From NCBI GenBank assembly GCA_937907165.1, contig CALCUH010000034.1, positions 20,093 to 84,092 on the forward strand: DNA of 64,000 nucleotides. Direction: 5' to 3'. Within the stretch, counting starts at the first letter, position 1. Every line of letters begins with the position of its first letter. A program made the position numbers and the translations under genes. The stretch comes from an uncultured Bacteroidales bacterium (GTDB taxonomy: Bacteria; Bacteroidota; Bacteroidia; Bacteroidales; Paludibacteraceae). Positions 47,901-54,873 of the stretch are shown piece after piece. Under the pieces are notes generated by a model. That model was not told the DNA's origin. It worked only from the letters and a program-made list of their open reading frames with translations, and did no database searches.

Positions 47901-49505
47901 AGAAACAAGGCCGATTTCCAATTTGAAATTCCTTTTCATCATCGCAGTGACAGTCTTATAACGATCCGTCATCATCTTTTTCAAATCCCACCCTTCTGGC
48001 ACAAAGCGAATCAAATACTCATAGTCTTTGTCATACAATAATTTTTTATCGGCATCCGCATAATTGGCACCATTTGTCGGACCATACAAAACCGGCATTA
48101 TTTCAGCGGGACCATCGCTGATTTTGTAGCGATAGAGGTACCAATTCCCCGTTTGTCCCTTTGATAAAGAGTCTGTCAGCCATGACAAGTTTATGCTTTT
48201 GTTCCAAATGTCAGCCGTATAATTGAAATCTGCGGCTTGAGAATATTTATAGAAGAATCCACTCACCTTCAAATTCAGATTAGAGCAATCCTTCAAATTA
48301 CCCACTTGATCTTTCACCTGTGCGTTAATTGATTGGACAACCAATTCCTTTTCGTCCATATTATGGGACAAGACGCCTTTGAAATAAAGCACATTCGTTC
48401 CCGCACCTCCCATATATTGCAGACTTCCCACATTGGTTTTGAGCGTCACATTGGCCGTGGTTGACAAATAAACAAGTTCATCGAACTTTACCGCCACCGT
48501 CAAAACGTCGCCATAAGAGTACGAATAGGTGGAATTACAGTATGCCGCTTTCGCCGTCGGAGCGACTTTATCCACATATTTCACATGAAACCAAGGAGTA
48601 TTGACAAAACCGTCATCATTATTATCGCCTCCCGCATCCCATGTCGTATAAAGTTTAGCTGTCGTAGCGGGTACAACAATATACTTATTATCAACCACCG
48701 CACCGGATTTCGAAGCTTTGGCATGTTGTGTGCCTCCCGTGCAAACGGGGAATTCCATGGGTCCGTCATCTTCAAAGCAGGCGGCGAAAAGGTTTTCGCC
48801 TAAAGAACATCCATATTTGTTGTTCCTGTTCCATGCGCTATAATAACCCTTATCGCTTATACCCATAGAAAAACAACCATCATCCCATTCATCAAAATAG
48901 AATGTCAAGCGGAAATAATAATTCCAGTTCTGTCCCGTACTTTTGAAATAATTCTGTTCTTCAGCATTAAAACAATCGATGGCTACTTCCTTTTTGGTAA
49001 CCCAATCATCATCCAGTTCAAAGCCTTTCTTTTCCCATCCATCGGAATCTTTATATTTAACCAAAGCCAAGTCTCGCTCTTTTCCGTTGAACGTATACGA
49101 TTTCGCATTAGATAGGGAGGTTTCCACATACCTGTTCTCCGAGAAATCGTTCCATGCCACAAAACCCACCGTTCTGTCCACATTTCCATACATATCAATC
49201 CCTGTCGGAGTTAATACCGGCACAGAAACCGTCATGGTTTTCACATCCTTCTTAAAATAGAGCTGACCCGATTCATGGGTGAAGTGGATGCCACCCACCG
49301 CCGAACCATCCATCGTTCGATAATTGACTAACGTCGCAGCCGACGCATTATTACGGCTGACCGTATAAACTAAATTGCTGCCACTCCTTGTCACCGTGAT
49401 GTCCGAAATCACGTCCGAATCCGCAGCCCATCCCCCAATCGGGACACAGAACACTCCCACTACCGTGATGATTAAATTCCGAATTTTTCGTAAACAATGA
49501 TTCAT
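38913..49505 (-). CDS. Giant T9SS-exported multidomain surface protein with LamG domains and type A sorting domain
   Basis: 3530 residues. Signal peptide at 1-27 (IITVVGVFCVPIGGWA), a Calx-beta-like domain (about 30-130), fibronectin-like modules (about 430-750), a LamG/concanavalin-like domain (about 780-975, ending LYWPMDEG), carboxypeptidase-regulatory-like beta domains (about 1000-1200), a long unique region (about 1400-2100), two further LamG domains (about 2330-2660, with VGYWKFNEGQGK and YYPFEG ends), Ig-like modules, two WNWI repeats (GWNWISLNV, GWNWIGNNS), and a C-terminal type A sorting domain of about 85 residues (NAGLLVYPTL...LQNGEYVLLLET). It is predicted to be exported by T9SS and attached to the surface or released. 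LamG modules suggest glycan or matrix binding. Confidence 0.92.
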   Translation of the reverse strand: MNHCLRKIRNLIITVVGVFCVPIGGWAADSDVISDITVTRSGSNLVYTVSRNNASAATLVNYRTMDGSAVGGIHFTHESGQLYFKKDVKTMTVSVPVLTPTGIDMYGNVDRTVGFVAWNDFSENRYVETSLSNAKSYTFNGKERDLALVKYKDSDGWEKKGFELDDDWVTKKEVAIDCFNAEEQNYFKSTGQNWNYYFRLTFYFDEWDDGCFSMGISDKGYYSAWNRNNKYGCSLGENLFAACFEDDGPMEFPVCTGGTQHAKASKSGAVVDNKYIVVPATTAKLYTTWDAGGDNNDDGFVNTPWFHVKYVDKVAPTAKAAYCNSTYSYSYGDVLTVAVKFDELVYLSTTANVTLKTNVGSLQYMGGAGTNVLYFKGVLSHNMDEKELVVQSINAQVKDQVGNLKDCSNLNLKVSGFFYKYSQAADFNYTADIWNKSINLSWLTDSLSKGQTGNWYLYRYKISDGPAEIMPVLYGPTNGANYADADKKLLYDKDYEYLIRFVPEGWDLKKMMTDRYKTVTAMMKRNFKLEIGLVSSADHIQVNWSNSKFADKETHYFQIYRKKGDANSTEPLVQLETNGITVTDNTVEHYTYQDKNIESPCATYSYRVETSALFIDDSTSEGVKYQSEFVSGTLDSASHIVSLDASKGMYAETVKLSWEAKQIGTSETGYTLYRRELGSDNMWAKIHAVSGTQNKYSYDDNTALPGRYYQYKVESSVYCDETDSENITASAVTDGFCRATGVVAGRVTYGTGTAVNGAKVSAILNSTDQVGAQFYALRVKNDKGGVSLPLSDTLGKQYFVGKPWSFQLYVNPDDVIKKDSVAVKKSMLIYSPNNFGLYLRPNGKSGYSLGFVLPNGSASVKDSISSLVIPSRLFTHLTFSYDGNKTFQIRCVDKEGNISSATCAASVASHFIREIDSVGVSNLIIGGDPKGECLFQGYLDEVRLFSGRELTNAEILKNYNRILAGNESNLVLYWPMDEGINKQVTAYDYSKTSGITNNNHGEILSDNETTASVIPTKDQLGLFGICDEYGNYTINGIPFSGEGSSYMITPSLGVHKFSPKYATRFISASSLVHSGVDFEDVSSFPVTGVVTYYNTNFPVEGASFYVDETVCSKNGEIITSDVNGEFTISVPIGAHHITVKKDNHVFVSGGRWPENPLLEDTFDMSKHIVFYDSTFVTLTGRVSGGVPESEKPHGFGMGKATIGKATIVLTSGDRYQFNTDSLNMRTFACPSDSIASVATTGLFDSESDSRKIVIHTDSATGEFAVSLPPLDYKVNSVKVDNNEDVVFSLDDIEDILFATGDLRDQTDSLVKGPGDTLTFTYKYALDQIHYSTPVLEMTSYSTKDGAFGDEKYIYMDDKTGVSDTIPLYTVDSVSGNISYTFGYPLFTQGRSYEQEMYLYEPYVNKDSDEVRITQIPLSGAEVEVSNSLGATEVAIENGVDEDGKDVKDGDVIKTGNSSLVADSLGKLTYKFQATYPNIVSPYTLGMEINFVYNNQTFAWSENGNFLGIVTGGLQTGSNFITTGPDKVLFVLRDPPGTSSSAYLEKGQSISTSSKVTMEYNSEYSATATFMFGTDVATSSGFGVALITEENVDADVSAGTEITYDNSHERENKYTLTTTENISTSDASNYVGADGDLFMGSSTNIIMGKARKVAPVRDTAGGYEINMFEAICLGEKFTTHFNYSQNYIENVLIPNFEDVRNSVVRVVSDAEYNDSYPNVSKGVVFISKVGPDDEHFAESGYYKMIKPKDEVDYMDTVAFYNTQISLWKVQLALNEAAKVKAIETNLEYSESAYNAAVKKFEEAKLLENTRYELFDPYVQHYVKLDSTFWFNKKGGLIKYADYGSNYAMINNILEGYSISRDEYEKYLSTPSGKRDFTLFYDTDKYGWKVKNLSFDSGTNIEESVQRCGSSSSTDVSTTKGLAVVGGKTGFAFCGIGMTVEAETKQGGTESFEESSETENCTTVGFTLAEDGDDDALSIDVFQAPDGFGPIFYTRAGQTTCPYEDEKRTKFYEPDEHVLATKTMQIEVPRITVGEGNLKFQKIIDVPSGSAANFTLNLDNLSETNENVWYRLYVVDDSNADGAALSIDGVPFPTARATLVNALETTHKNLQIKQSRQDIMKYDSIAVVLASDCQYDGTDIWEVIADTVYLSVEFVPSCSPLTLQIENKVMNTSTHDTLQLVVKDYEKDYLNFGEINLQYKGERDNDWNLVEKLLVDSLDGATAHIFFPMSSSLYNDQTYQFRAVSVCASGTNTKITNESEIVEVVKDMERPVVLGNPNPSDGILNAGDEITLDIVYGGRTFNESWGGVHWSSSMLSKGDNFIVQGVLNDAEVDHNVALKLDSSAGYIAQTEADIFLANKSFSVDMWVYLSGAGVLLNHASSDGSFLMGVDSERKLTFNVNGEVIVSEKQIPFNQWSFLTFNYSVGKDSSLISALVAYDDNQVKLFTDKRVPTYGGSGKISVGKGVKGAISEMTLWNTDRPNDVAQAQMHFQKSASTDGLVGYWKFNEGQGKVAKDVARSRNMVLTSGSWYLNNTNYAAKLSGQSYVNVDISRCNALTTDDYMVEMFFRGEPQKNATLWSANQKVALKFNAGGYLTLLSDGKEEILSSGNYLNNVWHHIALNVLRNGMTTVYVDGETAGQISSSKVAALQAPYLTVGAQRYIDNDTTKLKDYFKGDVDEVRYWLATFNGKAIEQFSHMRLNGDEAGLQAYYPFEGIKADAAGGSYVFNLNDCSVNAAGMAATNSVEQSATAPALRPKARMSDVAYGFVSSERTVTITLNESAKRLEGTTINFTVKNVRDENNNFSLPVTWSAFVNQNRLLWADESISLVKDGEENAAFSATISNQGSSTEAWSISGLPSWLTADKTSGSLDAQKTQTISFKVNDAVAVGKYEEVIYLSGNEGLNVPFTLSLKVTKNTPAWSVDPSLYEGSMSLLSQLKIDGKYVDNAEDLVAAFVNGKCVGLASPVYYPRYDAYFVSMDIYGNSDFSKRNILFKAWDASTGIVYSALETSEDIVFEANTLKGTMGDPVILSTASYQELALPLKKGWNWISLNVKPFDNSVKGVFGDIAPENNLVKSQLNVAYSDGEDYMGSLSTISVGSMYKVNMMESSTLSVVGAALNLSEEKVIISKGWNWIGNNSTSILSLNQALAGLNPVDGDLIKGQSGFAYYEGYEWVGTLTSLVPGSGYMYYSQSDSVRSFSYPSVSIKSAQGMPMFAAPKAAPSAPAFKTVDAHAYSGNMTVVAVVNDKDTLLKSYEVGVFSGDECRASASANVKGMVFLTIAGDAETSSDSLVFKVMTGGEERVAVTKLAYSEDANYGSLSNPFVINMDSPIKESLPEDTTVTSSDPSGKQLLTASKRGVKIVAVVMDDDSILANRAVGAFVDGKCVTAGSTDKSGRITFSFVADSMDLIRFKMTENDGEIESVTRLYYAESATYGSEEYPFVIQMNPGNGLLNVAANAGLLVYPTLVETDLFVKSGSMDVLGYTIWSVSGVAYKKDACRTKNVAINVSDLQNGEYVLLLETSEGDFYQLFTKK

Positions 49506-49565
49506 GCCTAACCAATTAGAATTTTTATATATTAATTTTTTTTCAAATGCACTCTTTACTCCGAG

Positions 49566-49580
49566 CCCCCCCCAAAAAAA
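49566..49580. repeat. C8A7 homopolymer pair upstream of the LamG giant gene
   Basis: Eight C (49566-49573) then seven A (49574-49580); T7G8 on the coding strand, about 60 bases before the start codon and between it and a -7 element. Such tracts can slip during replication. Confidence 0.6.
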
Positions 49581-49662
49581 CGGCTGGATCGTCTATCATC
49601 AACAATTCAATTATTTGATTTTTGTTTCCGCAACACGGGCACAACTTTCATAAAGCATAACT

Positions 49663-49670
49663 CAAATATA
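49663..49670 (-). promoter_or_regulatory. -7 element for the LamG giant gene
   Basis: CAAATATA on + reads TATATTTG on minus, about 155 bases upstream of the start. The leader between contains the C8A7 tract. -33 element unclear. Confidence 0.4.
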
Positions 49671-49716
49671 CACAATAGTATTCAATAAAGCATACTAAAC
49701 ACGATTGTTTTTTCAT

Positions 49717-49746
49717 AAAAAAAAAAGCGTTTAACGCATTTTTTTC
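49717..49746 (-). terminator. T-flanked hairpin downstream of fabD
   Basis: GCGTT-T-AACGC palindrome flanked by runs of A (5') and T (3'), usable on both strands. A second longer inverted repeat (AGCGGGAA with TTCCCGCT, 49788-49815) lies closer to the fabD stop and may help. Confidence 0.55.
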
Positions 49747-49868
49747 ATCATACACATTTGACAAACATCGTTTTTCCTCATACAATAAGCGGGAAAGTCC
49801 CCGGACCTTCCCGCTCATTTTTCCAGACACATTCCCTAACAGAAACAAATTTTCTTATGGAAACAAAA

Positions 49869-50753
49869 TCATAATTCAGCGGCCTTAGCCTCTTTTGTCT
49901 TATCAATTTTTCTCATCAAGCCCACCAACGTGGATCCCGGACCCACCTCCGTGAAACTATCGGCGCCCGCGACGATCATATTTTGAACAGACTGCGTCCA
50001 TTTCACGGAAGAAGTGAGTTGTTTCACCAAGTTGGATTTTATCGTCTCCGGATTGGTCTCCCCTATCGTAGAGACATTTTGGTATACCGGACAAATCGGC
50101 GTCTTAAAATTGGTCGCCTCAATAGCCGCAGCAAGTTCCACTTTCGCAGGCTCCATCAAAGGAGAGTGAAAAGCTCCGCTCACCGCCAACTTCACCACGC
50201 GGCGCGCTCCAGCCTCTTCCATCAAAGTGCAAGCCTTGTCGATTCCAGCCATAGTGCCGGAGATGACCAATTGACCAGGGCAATTATAATTAGCAGGGAC
50301 AACCACCTCATCAGTAATCATGGAGCAAACCTCCTCCACCTTTTCGTCAGGAAGGCCCAAGACAGCCGCCATCGTGGAAGGATTCATCTCGCAAGCCTTC
50401 TGCATAGCCATGGCACGTTTGGAAACGAGTTTGACGCCATCCGCAAAATCAATCGCGCCGGCCGCCACCAAAGCGGAGAACTCACCCAATGAATGACCAG
50501 CCACCATATCCGGAGCGAATTTCTCGCCCATAGACTTCGCCAAAATGACGGAGTGGAGGAATACAGCCGGTTGCGTCACCTTCGTCTGTTTCAAATCAGC
50601 CTCTTCGCCGGCGAACATGATGTCAGTGATTCTGAACCCCAAGATTTCATTAGCCTGTTCAAACAAATCCTTCGCCAAAGGAATGTTGTCGTACAAGTCT
50701 TTGCCCATTCCGATGAATTGGGCGCCTTGTCCAGGGAAAACAAATGCTTTCAT
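49869..50753 (-). CDS. fabD: Malonyl-CoA:ACP transacylase
   Basis: 294-residue cytoplasmic enzyme that loads malonyl groups on ACP for fatty acid synthesis. It has FPGQGAQFIGMG at the N-terminus, the nucleophile in GHSLGE (Ser at about residue 91), and the catalytic His in SGAFHSPLM near residue 200. It stands apart from the fabH-fabK-fabF operon at the window end. It follows the nuclease gene by 17 bases and is probably the last gene of nadC-nuclease-fabD. Confidence 0.96.
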   Translation of the reverse strand: MKAFVFPGQGAQFIGMGKDLYDNIPLAKDLFEQANEILGFRITDIMFAGEEADLKQTKVTQPAVFLHSVILAKSMGEKFAPDMVAGHSLGEFSALVAAGAIDFADGVKLVSKRAMAMQKACEMNPSTMAAVLGLPDEKVEEVCSMITDEVVVPANYNCPGQLVISGTMAGIDKACTLMEEAGARRVVKLAVSGAFHSPLMEPAKVELAAAIEATNFKTPICPVYQNVSTIGETNPETIKSNLVKQLTSSVKWTQSVQNMIVAGADSFTEVGPGSTLVGLMRKIDKTKEAKAAEL

Positions 50754-50770
50754 ATAAAAATCAGTTATGA

Positions 50771-51700
50771 TTAATGGTTAAATTTATGCGTGTTCGAATA
50801 ATTCAGATAGGTGGCTTCCGGCCATTTGGAAAGATCGGAGGAACTTTCACACTTGCGTTGCACGGTCTTATCCAAATTCGAGAAAAAATCTATGCCCGTC
50901 ATACGTTCCACCTCGTCGACCGTCGTCACGAACTTCGTGAAAGGCGTATCGGTAGCCTCATTAGGAATGACGAAAGCGATCATCTTCTCCTTCCCCTCTT
51001 TGGAGAAATCGAATAAGATTTTGTAGAACTTCTCAGGAACCGTGATATTAGTCCTCACATCCCGACCATTTTCGGTCGTGAACATTTTTCTGGCATCCTC
51101 TCCTTCCCTTGGCAGTACGGGACCGGTCACCACATAGATACGCCCATATTTCTTCGTCCAAGAGCGGACCTGCATCTCCAAATCGTTCCAAACTCCCTTA
51201 TTGAAGCCCTTCACCTGAGGAGAGATATTGCTAGTATAAAAGCACTCCTCCATCGCCTTCTTCTCGAATTTCATGTCAGCCGCCGGAGCCAAATGCCCCC
51301 TATCATACCCGCTATTCGAATAGAGGTCAGGATCGGCCGACTCGCTCGTCACGATAGGATCCGGCTCAAAAGAGTCGTTGCGATCCAAATCGCCTCCGAC
51401 CTCGTCTCTCGTCAACTCATACGCCACCCATTCGGACTGTTCGTCAGACTCCGAATAAGAGAAAGAATAATTCTTATGGATATAAGTCTTCCCTTTTGAA
51501 TTCGTATGCGTGAACATTCTATCCCCCTCCGAAGAATTAGGAATAGAAGAAACAGACGACTCTCCCTCAGCAGGGAAAATCTGCGTCAGGTCGACATCAG
51601 GAGAGGCCGATCCGTCCGTCGCGGGAACATCCGCGGGAACCGCCATACACGAACAAAAAAAGGTGACCAGCGCCACCTCTATTGGAAACAAAAGTTTCAT
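50771..51700 (-). CDS. Lipoprotein DNA/RNA non-specific endonuclease (NUC1 family)
   Basis: 309 residues. The N-terminus has a lipoprotein-type signal with cysteines at the end of the hydrophobic core (FFCSC), so it is probably anchored to a membrane outside the cytoplasm. After a 70-residue acidic/Ser linker comes a beta-beta-alpha-metal nuclease: DRGHLAPAADM (catalytic His in DRGH), TSNISPQ and the metal-binding Asn in FNKGVWNDLE, then IYVVTGPV. It would degrade extracellular or periplasmic nucleic acid for nutrient uptake. It overlaps nadC by 4 bases. Confidence 0.9.
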   Translation of the reverse strand: MKLLFPIEVALVTFFCSCMAVPADVPATDGSASPDVDLTQIFPAEGESSVSSIPNSSEGDRMFTHTNSKGKTYIHKNYSFSYSESDEQSEWVAYELTRDEVGGDLDRNDSFEPDPIVTSESADPDLYSNSGYDRGHLAPAADMKFEKKAMEECFYTSNISPQVKGFNKGVWNDLEMQVRSWTKKYGRIYVVTGPVLPREGEDARKMFTTENGRDVRTNITVPEKFYKILFDFSKEGKEKMIAFVIPNEATDTPFTKFVTTVDEVERMTGIDFFSNLDKTVQRKCESSSDLSKWPEATYLNYSNTHKFNH

Positions 51701-52548
51701 TTCACAGCCTTTAAACTCATATCCAAACCCTTAACGGAATGAGTAAGCGCACCGACAGAAATAAAATCGACGCCACACTCCGCATAAGAGCGCAAAGTTT
51801 TAAATGTAATACCGCCAGAAGACTCCGTCTCACATCTGCCGTTAATAATCTCGACAGCCTTACGGGTAGTATCCGTATCGAAATTGTCCAACATGATTCT
51901 ATCGACACCACCGATTCTAAGCACCTGATCAAGTTCATCCAAATTACGGACCTCAACCTCAATTTTAATGTTTTTGCCCTTCTCTTTCAGATAACGTTTC
52001 GCATTGGAGACCGCGTTTTCGATTCCGCCGGCGAAATCGATATGGTTGTCCTTTAAAAGAATCATATCAAACAGACCGATACGATGGTTACCGCCGCCAC
52101 CGATTTTCACGGCTTTCTTCTCAAGGATTCGGAGACCCGGAGTAGTCTTTCTCGTATCAATCACCTTTGTATGCAAATCCTCAATCTCCTTGGCATATTT
52201 ATTGGTCTGGGTAGCGATACCGCTCATACGCTGCATAATATTCAGCACAATGCGCTCCGTCTGGAGCAAGGAACGTTCCTTTCCTGAAACGTAGAAAGCG
52301 ATATCACCCGGCTTCACATGAGCGCCGTCCTCAAGGAGTTGTTCCATCTTCAAATCAGGATCGAATTTCGCAAAAACCCGTTTCGCGATTTCAACACCCG
52401 CAAGGATTCCCTCCTCCTTAATTAAAAGTTTCGCCTTACCCATTTGGGTGTCAGGAATGCAACAAAGCGTGGTATGATCACCGTCACCGATATCCTCAGC
52501 AAACGCGAGATCAAGTAAATCTTCAATTAATTCATTTTCACTTTTCAT
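51697..52548 (-). CDS. nadC: Nicotinate-nucleotide pyrophosphorylase (carboxylating)
   Basis: 283-residue quinolinate phosphoribosyltransferase of de novo NAD synthesis. Motifs: AFAEDIGDGDHTTLC at the N-terminus, ERIVLNIMQRMSGIAT, DTRKTTPGLR, KIGGGGNHRIGLFDMILLKDNH and the C-terminal SSGGI.F and FISVGALTHSVKGLDMSLK. The ATG at 52548 was chosen over a TTG five codons upstream. It overlaps the nuclease gene by 4 bases. nadA and nadB are not in the window. Confidence 0.96.
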   Translation of the reverse strand: MKSENELIEDLLDLAFAEDIGDGDHTTLCCIPDTQMGKAKLLIKEEGILAGVEIAKRVFAKFDPDLKMEQLLEDGAHVKPGDIAFYVSGKERSLLQTERIVLNIMQRMSGIATQTNKYAKEIEDLHTKVIDTRKTTPGLRILEKKAVKIGGGGNHRIGLFDMILLKDNHIDFAGGIENAVSNAKRYLKEKGKNIKIEVEVRNLDELDQVLRIGGVDRIMLDNFDTDTTRKAVEIINGRCETESSGGITFKTLRSYAECGVDFISVGALTHSVKGLDMSLKAVK

Positions 52549-52643
52549 ATCTTTCAAAATCAATTACATAGGACACATCTAGTCCCTATTCGTTATCGGA
52601 ATAAAAAACATTTATGTTCTCAAAAGCCCCCCGCAAGGAATCT

Positions 52644-53030
52644 TCAATTAGAGGATGGCTCAATCTTCAATTGGCGGATAAATTCCCTTGCACCCTCTTT
52701 TTTTGTAAGTATAAGGATTTGGAAAATACCGGAATCCGTGTAGAGTTTGCCCATCATCAGACCAGTCTTTTCCTTATCAGTCTTATGGGTCACGTTAAAA
52801 TTGGTCGGACGATGTTTTCTAAAGAAAGAGGAAATCTCGTCTTGAACCTGCATCTTGTTCTTCAGCCCTCCCGCACGGTCGATAGTCAAATCGACACTAT
52901 TGTCCAAAAAGGAACTGATCCTCTGCACGTCTCCGTTGGAGAACGACCTCACGATATCCGGGTTCGCCTGAACGGATGCCATCGCGGTTCCGAACAAGAA
53001 CGTTAGGATGATTCTTTTTATATTTTTCAT
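52644..53030 (-). CDS. DUF4783 domain-containing secreted protein
   Basis: 128 residues. A signal peptide (RIILTFLFGTAMASVQA) is followed by a small alpha+beta domain with FSNGDVQRISSFLDNSVDLTI near the start, matching the Bacteroidales DUF4783 family (NTF2-like in pattern). Function unknown. The ATG at 53030 was chosen; a TTG three codons upstream is possible. It is divergent from rlmH and 95 bases upstream of nadC in the same direction. Confidence 0.75.
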   Translation of the reverse strand: MKNIKRIILTFLFGTAMASVQANPDIVRSFSNGDVQRISSFLDNSVDLTIDRAGGLKNKMQVQDEISSFFRKHRPTNFNVTHKTDKEKTGLMMGKLYTDSGIFQILILTKKEGAREFIRQLKIEPSSN

Positions 53031-53128
53031 ACTCCTCAAAATTAATTGGCACGTTCGAAATTTATCACTACAAAAACGATGCCTAAAAACTCTTTTTACT
53101 TACATTCGCGCCATAAAAAAGGCACAAA

Positions 53129-53602
53129 ATGAGAATCTCACTCCTTACAGTCGGCAAAACTAACGATTTATCTTTTAAAAATGCAATTTCAGAGTACCAA
53201 AAGAGACTAAAATTCTACATTTCTTTCGACATTGAGGAGATACCTTCCCTAAAAAACACCAAAAACTTGACGGAAGACAACCAGAAGCAAAAGGAAGGAG
53301 AACTGATTCTAAAAAATCTGCAACCGGACGACGAAGTGATTCTATTGGATGATAAAGGCAACGAATTCACCTCCAAACAATTCGCCTCCTTCATTGAAAA
53401 AAAATCAGCCTCCGGACTAAAAAGGTTAGTGTTCGTCGTAGGCGGTCCCTACGGATTCTCACAAGAGGTTTACCAACGCGCCAACGACAAAGTCTCCCTC
53501 TCCCGCATGACCTTCTCCCACCAAATGGTCCGACTCATCTTCGTCGAACAACTCTACCGCTCCATGACCATCATCAAGGGAGAGCCTTACCACCACGAAT
53601 AA
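53129..53602 (+). CDS. rlmH: 23S rRNA (pseudouridine1915-N3)-methyltransferase
   Basis: 157-residue SPOUT-class methyltransferase acting on helix 69 of 23S rRNA in the 70S ribosome. The trefoil-knot motifs are FVVGGPYGFS near residue 105 and the C-terminal SRMTFSHQMVRLIFVEQLYRSMTIIKGEPYHHE, which carries the family-defining HQ..R and EQLYR..I..G.PYH residues. The length is exactly that of the family. Confidence 0.97.
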   Translation: MRISLLTVGKTNDLSFKNAISEYQKRLKFYISFDIEEIPSLKNTKNLTEDNQKQKEGELILKNLQPDDEVILLDDKGNEFTSKQFASFIEKKSASGLKRLVFVVGGPYGFSQEVYQRANDKVSLSRMTFSHQMVRLIFVEQLYRSMTIIKGEPYHHE

Positions 53603-53968
53603 TTCTACGGATTCCACTATCAAACGCCACCCTTGTTTCCTTTCAAGGCGGGAAACGCCACATATCATAAACATTCATCATACATATCATTGATTTAAAA
53701 CTAATATTTTATTATTTACTATAATAACAACATACTCGAAATAGCGATTTGTTAATTTTATTGCTCTAATATTCAATTATATATATATTATATTTTCATA
53801 TTTAAATACCACAACTTGATTTTTAACAAATAATTAATTAGATTTGCGATAACAATCGTTCTAAAATAAACATAAGCAAAAAAGCTAGCATTTTGTTTTG
53901 TTATATTACATAGAATATTGTTGTTTTATTATTTTTTTAATTATTAACTTTAAAATTTTCAAATCATC
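53603..53968 (+). other. AT-rich leader region of the DUF2589-like operon
   Basis: 366 bases, far more AT-rich than the coding surroundings, with runs such as ATATATATTATATT. It holds the operon promoter (next entry) and an imperfect palindrome CAAAAAAGCTAGCATTTTG near 53878. No gene is seen. Confidence 0.6.
53816..53846 (+). promoter_or_regulatory. Promoter of the DUF2589-like operon
   Basis: TTG (53816-53818) and TAGATTTG (53839-53846) with 20 bases between, the Bacteroidetes consensus. The expected transcript has a leader of about 115 bases before the ATG at 53969. Confidence 0.7.
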
Positions 53969-54847
53969 ATGCCAACTCAAAATGTATCAAAAAAGACAAT
54001 ATCCGCATTACAACAACTTCCGTTCGAAAACATCATCGGAGGACCGTTGAACGCATGTGTGCTCGCACAAAAAGAGGCAGCGTTAACCACAATCGGCTTC
54101 ATCAATGACGTAGGTTTACAAACCGTGTACGACAAAGATGATAAAGACACAGGAAAGAAAGAGGCGATTTATGTATACTTCACCTTTGTTCAAAACGGTA
54201 GAAAAGTCAACATCAGCGTTCCTCTTTTGACCATCGTCCCAATCCCTTACATCGCCATCAACACAATCGACATCAACTTCAAGGCGAATATCAGCGGTGT
54301 GGAGACCACTTCCGACACTGACGAATCTTCTTATGAGTCTACAGAAGAATCCGAGAGCCAAAAGAAAAGAGGATTTATATTCAAGAAAAAAACATCCTCG
54401 TTCAAATCATCAATTTCCACAAAGAGGGATTCGAAATCAACGCAAGAATCCAGCTACAGCATCGAAGCGACAGTGGACGTAGCCGTACACGCCACTCAAG
54501 ACTCCATGCCTGCCGGTATGGCGAAAGTGCTTGAGATGTTAGGAAGTGCGATAGACCTTTGCAATCCGGAAGGCGAACTTACAGTTAGCGCCACAACCGC
54601 AGTTACTGGTGACACTATCGTATTCACCTATAAGGGTTCAGACGGCGTATACCACCCTGATTGCATCACAACTGGCGATAGTGCTTTTGACGCGGAATTA
54701 AAAACTACCGCAGACGGAATTTCGAAATCTCTAACCATAGAGAATAACAGCAACAAAACAATAACGATCGGTGTTGCCAACATAGATAAATATGATTTGA
54801 CAGATCAGATAGAAGGAGTAACGGTAACACTCAACCCCAAAAATTAA
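53969..54847 (+). CDS. DUF2589-like protein, paralog A
   Basis: 292 residues, no signal peptide. Core blocks: LPFENIIGGPLNACVLAQKEAALTT-type N-terminal block (residues 17-41), FINDVG, ISVPLLTIVPIPYIAI (82-97), a Ser/Glu/Lys-rich linker (about 110-165), and VAVHATQDSMPAGMAKVLEML (171-191). Residues about 200-292 form a beta-rich Ig-like tail. I recognise the blocks as those of the DUF2589 family, which has no known function. It is closest to paralog B (next gene, 26 bases away) and shares the SxKxDSxST linker motif with B and C. First gene of the operon. Confidence 0.75.
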   Translation: MPTQNVSKKTISALQQLPFENIIGGPLNACVLAQKEAALTTIGFINDVGLQTVYDKDDKDTGKKEAIYVYFTFVQNGRKVNISVPLLTIVPIPYIAINTIDINFKANISGVETTSDTDESSYESTEESESQKKRGFIFKKKTSSFKSSISTKRDSKSTQESSYSIEATVDVAVHATQDSMPAGMAKVLEMLGSAIDLCNPEGELTVSATTAVTGDTIVFTYKGSDGVYHPDCITTGDSAFDAELKTTADGISKSLTIENNSNKTITIGVANIDKYDLTDQIEGVTVTLNPKN

Positions 54848-54873
54848 CAAATAAACAACCCGATTTTTAACTT

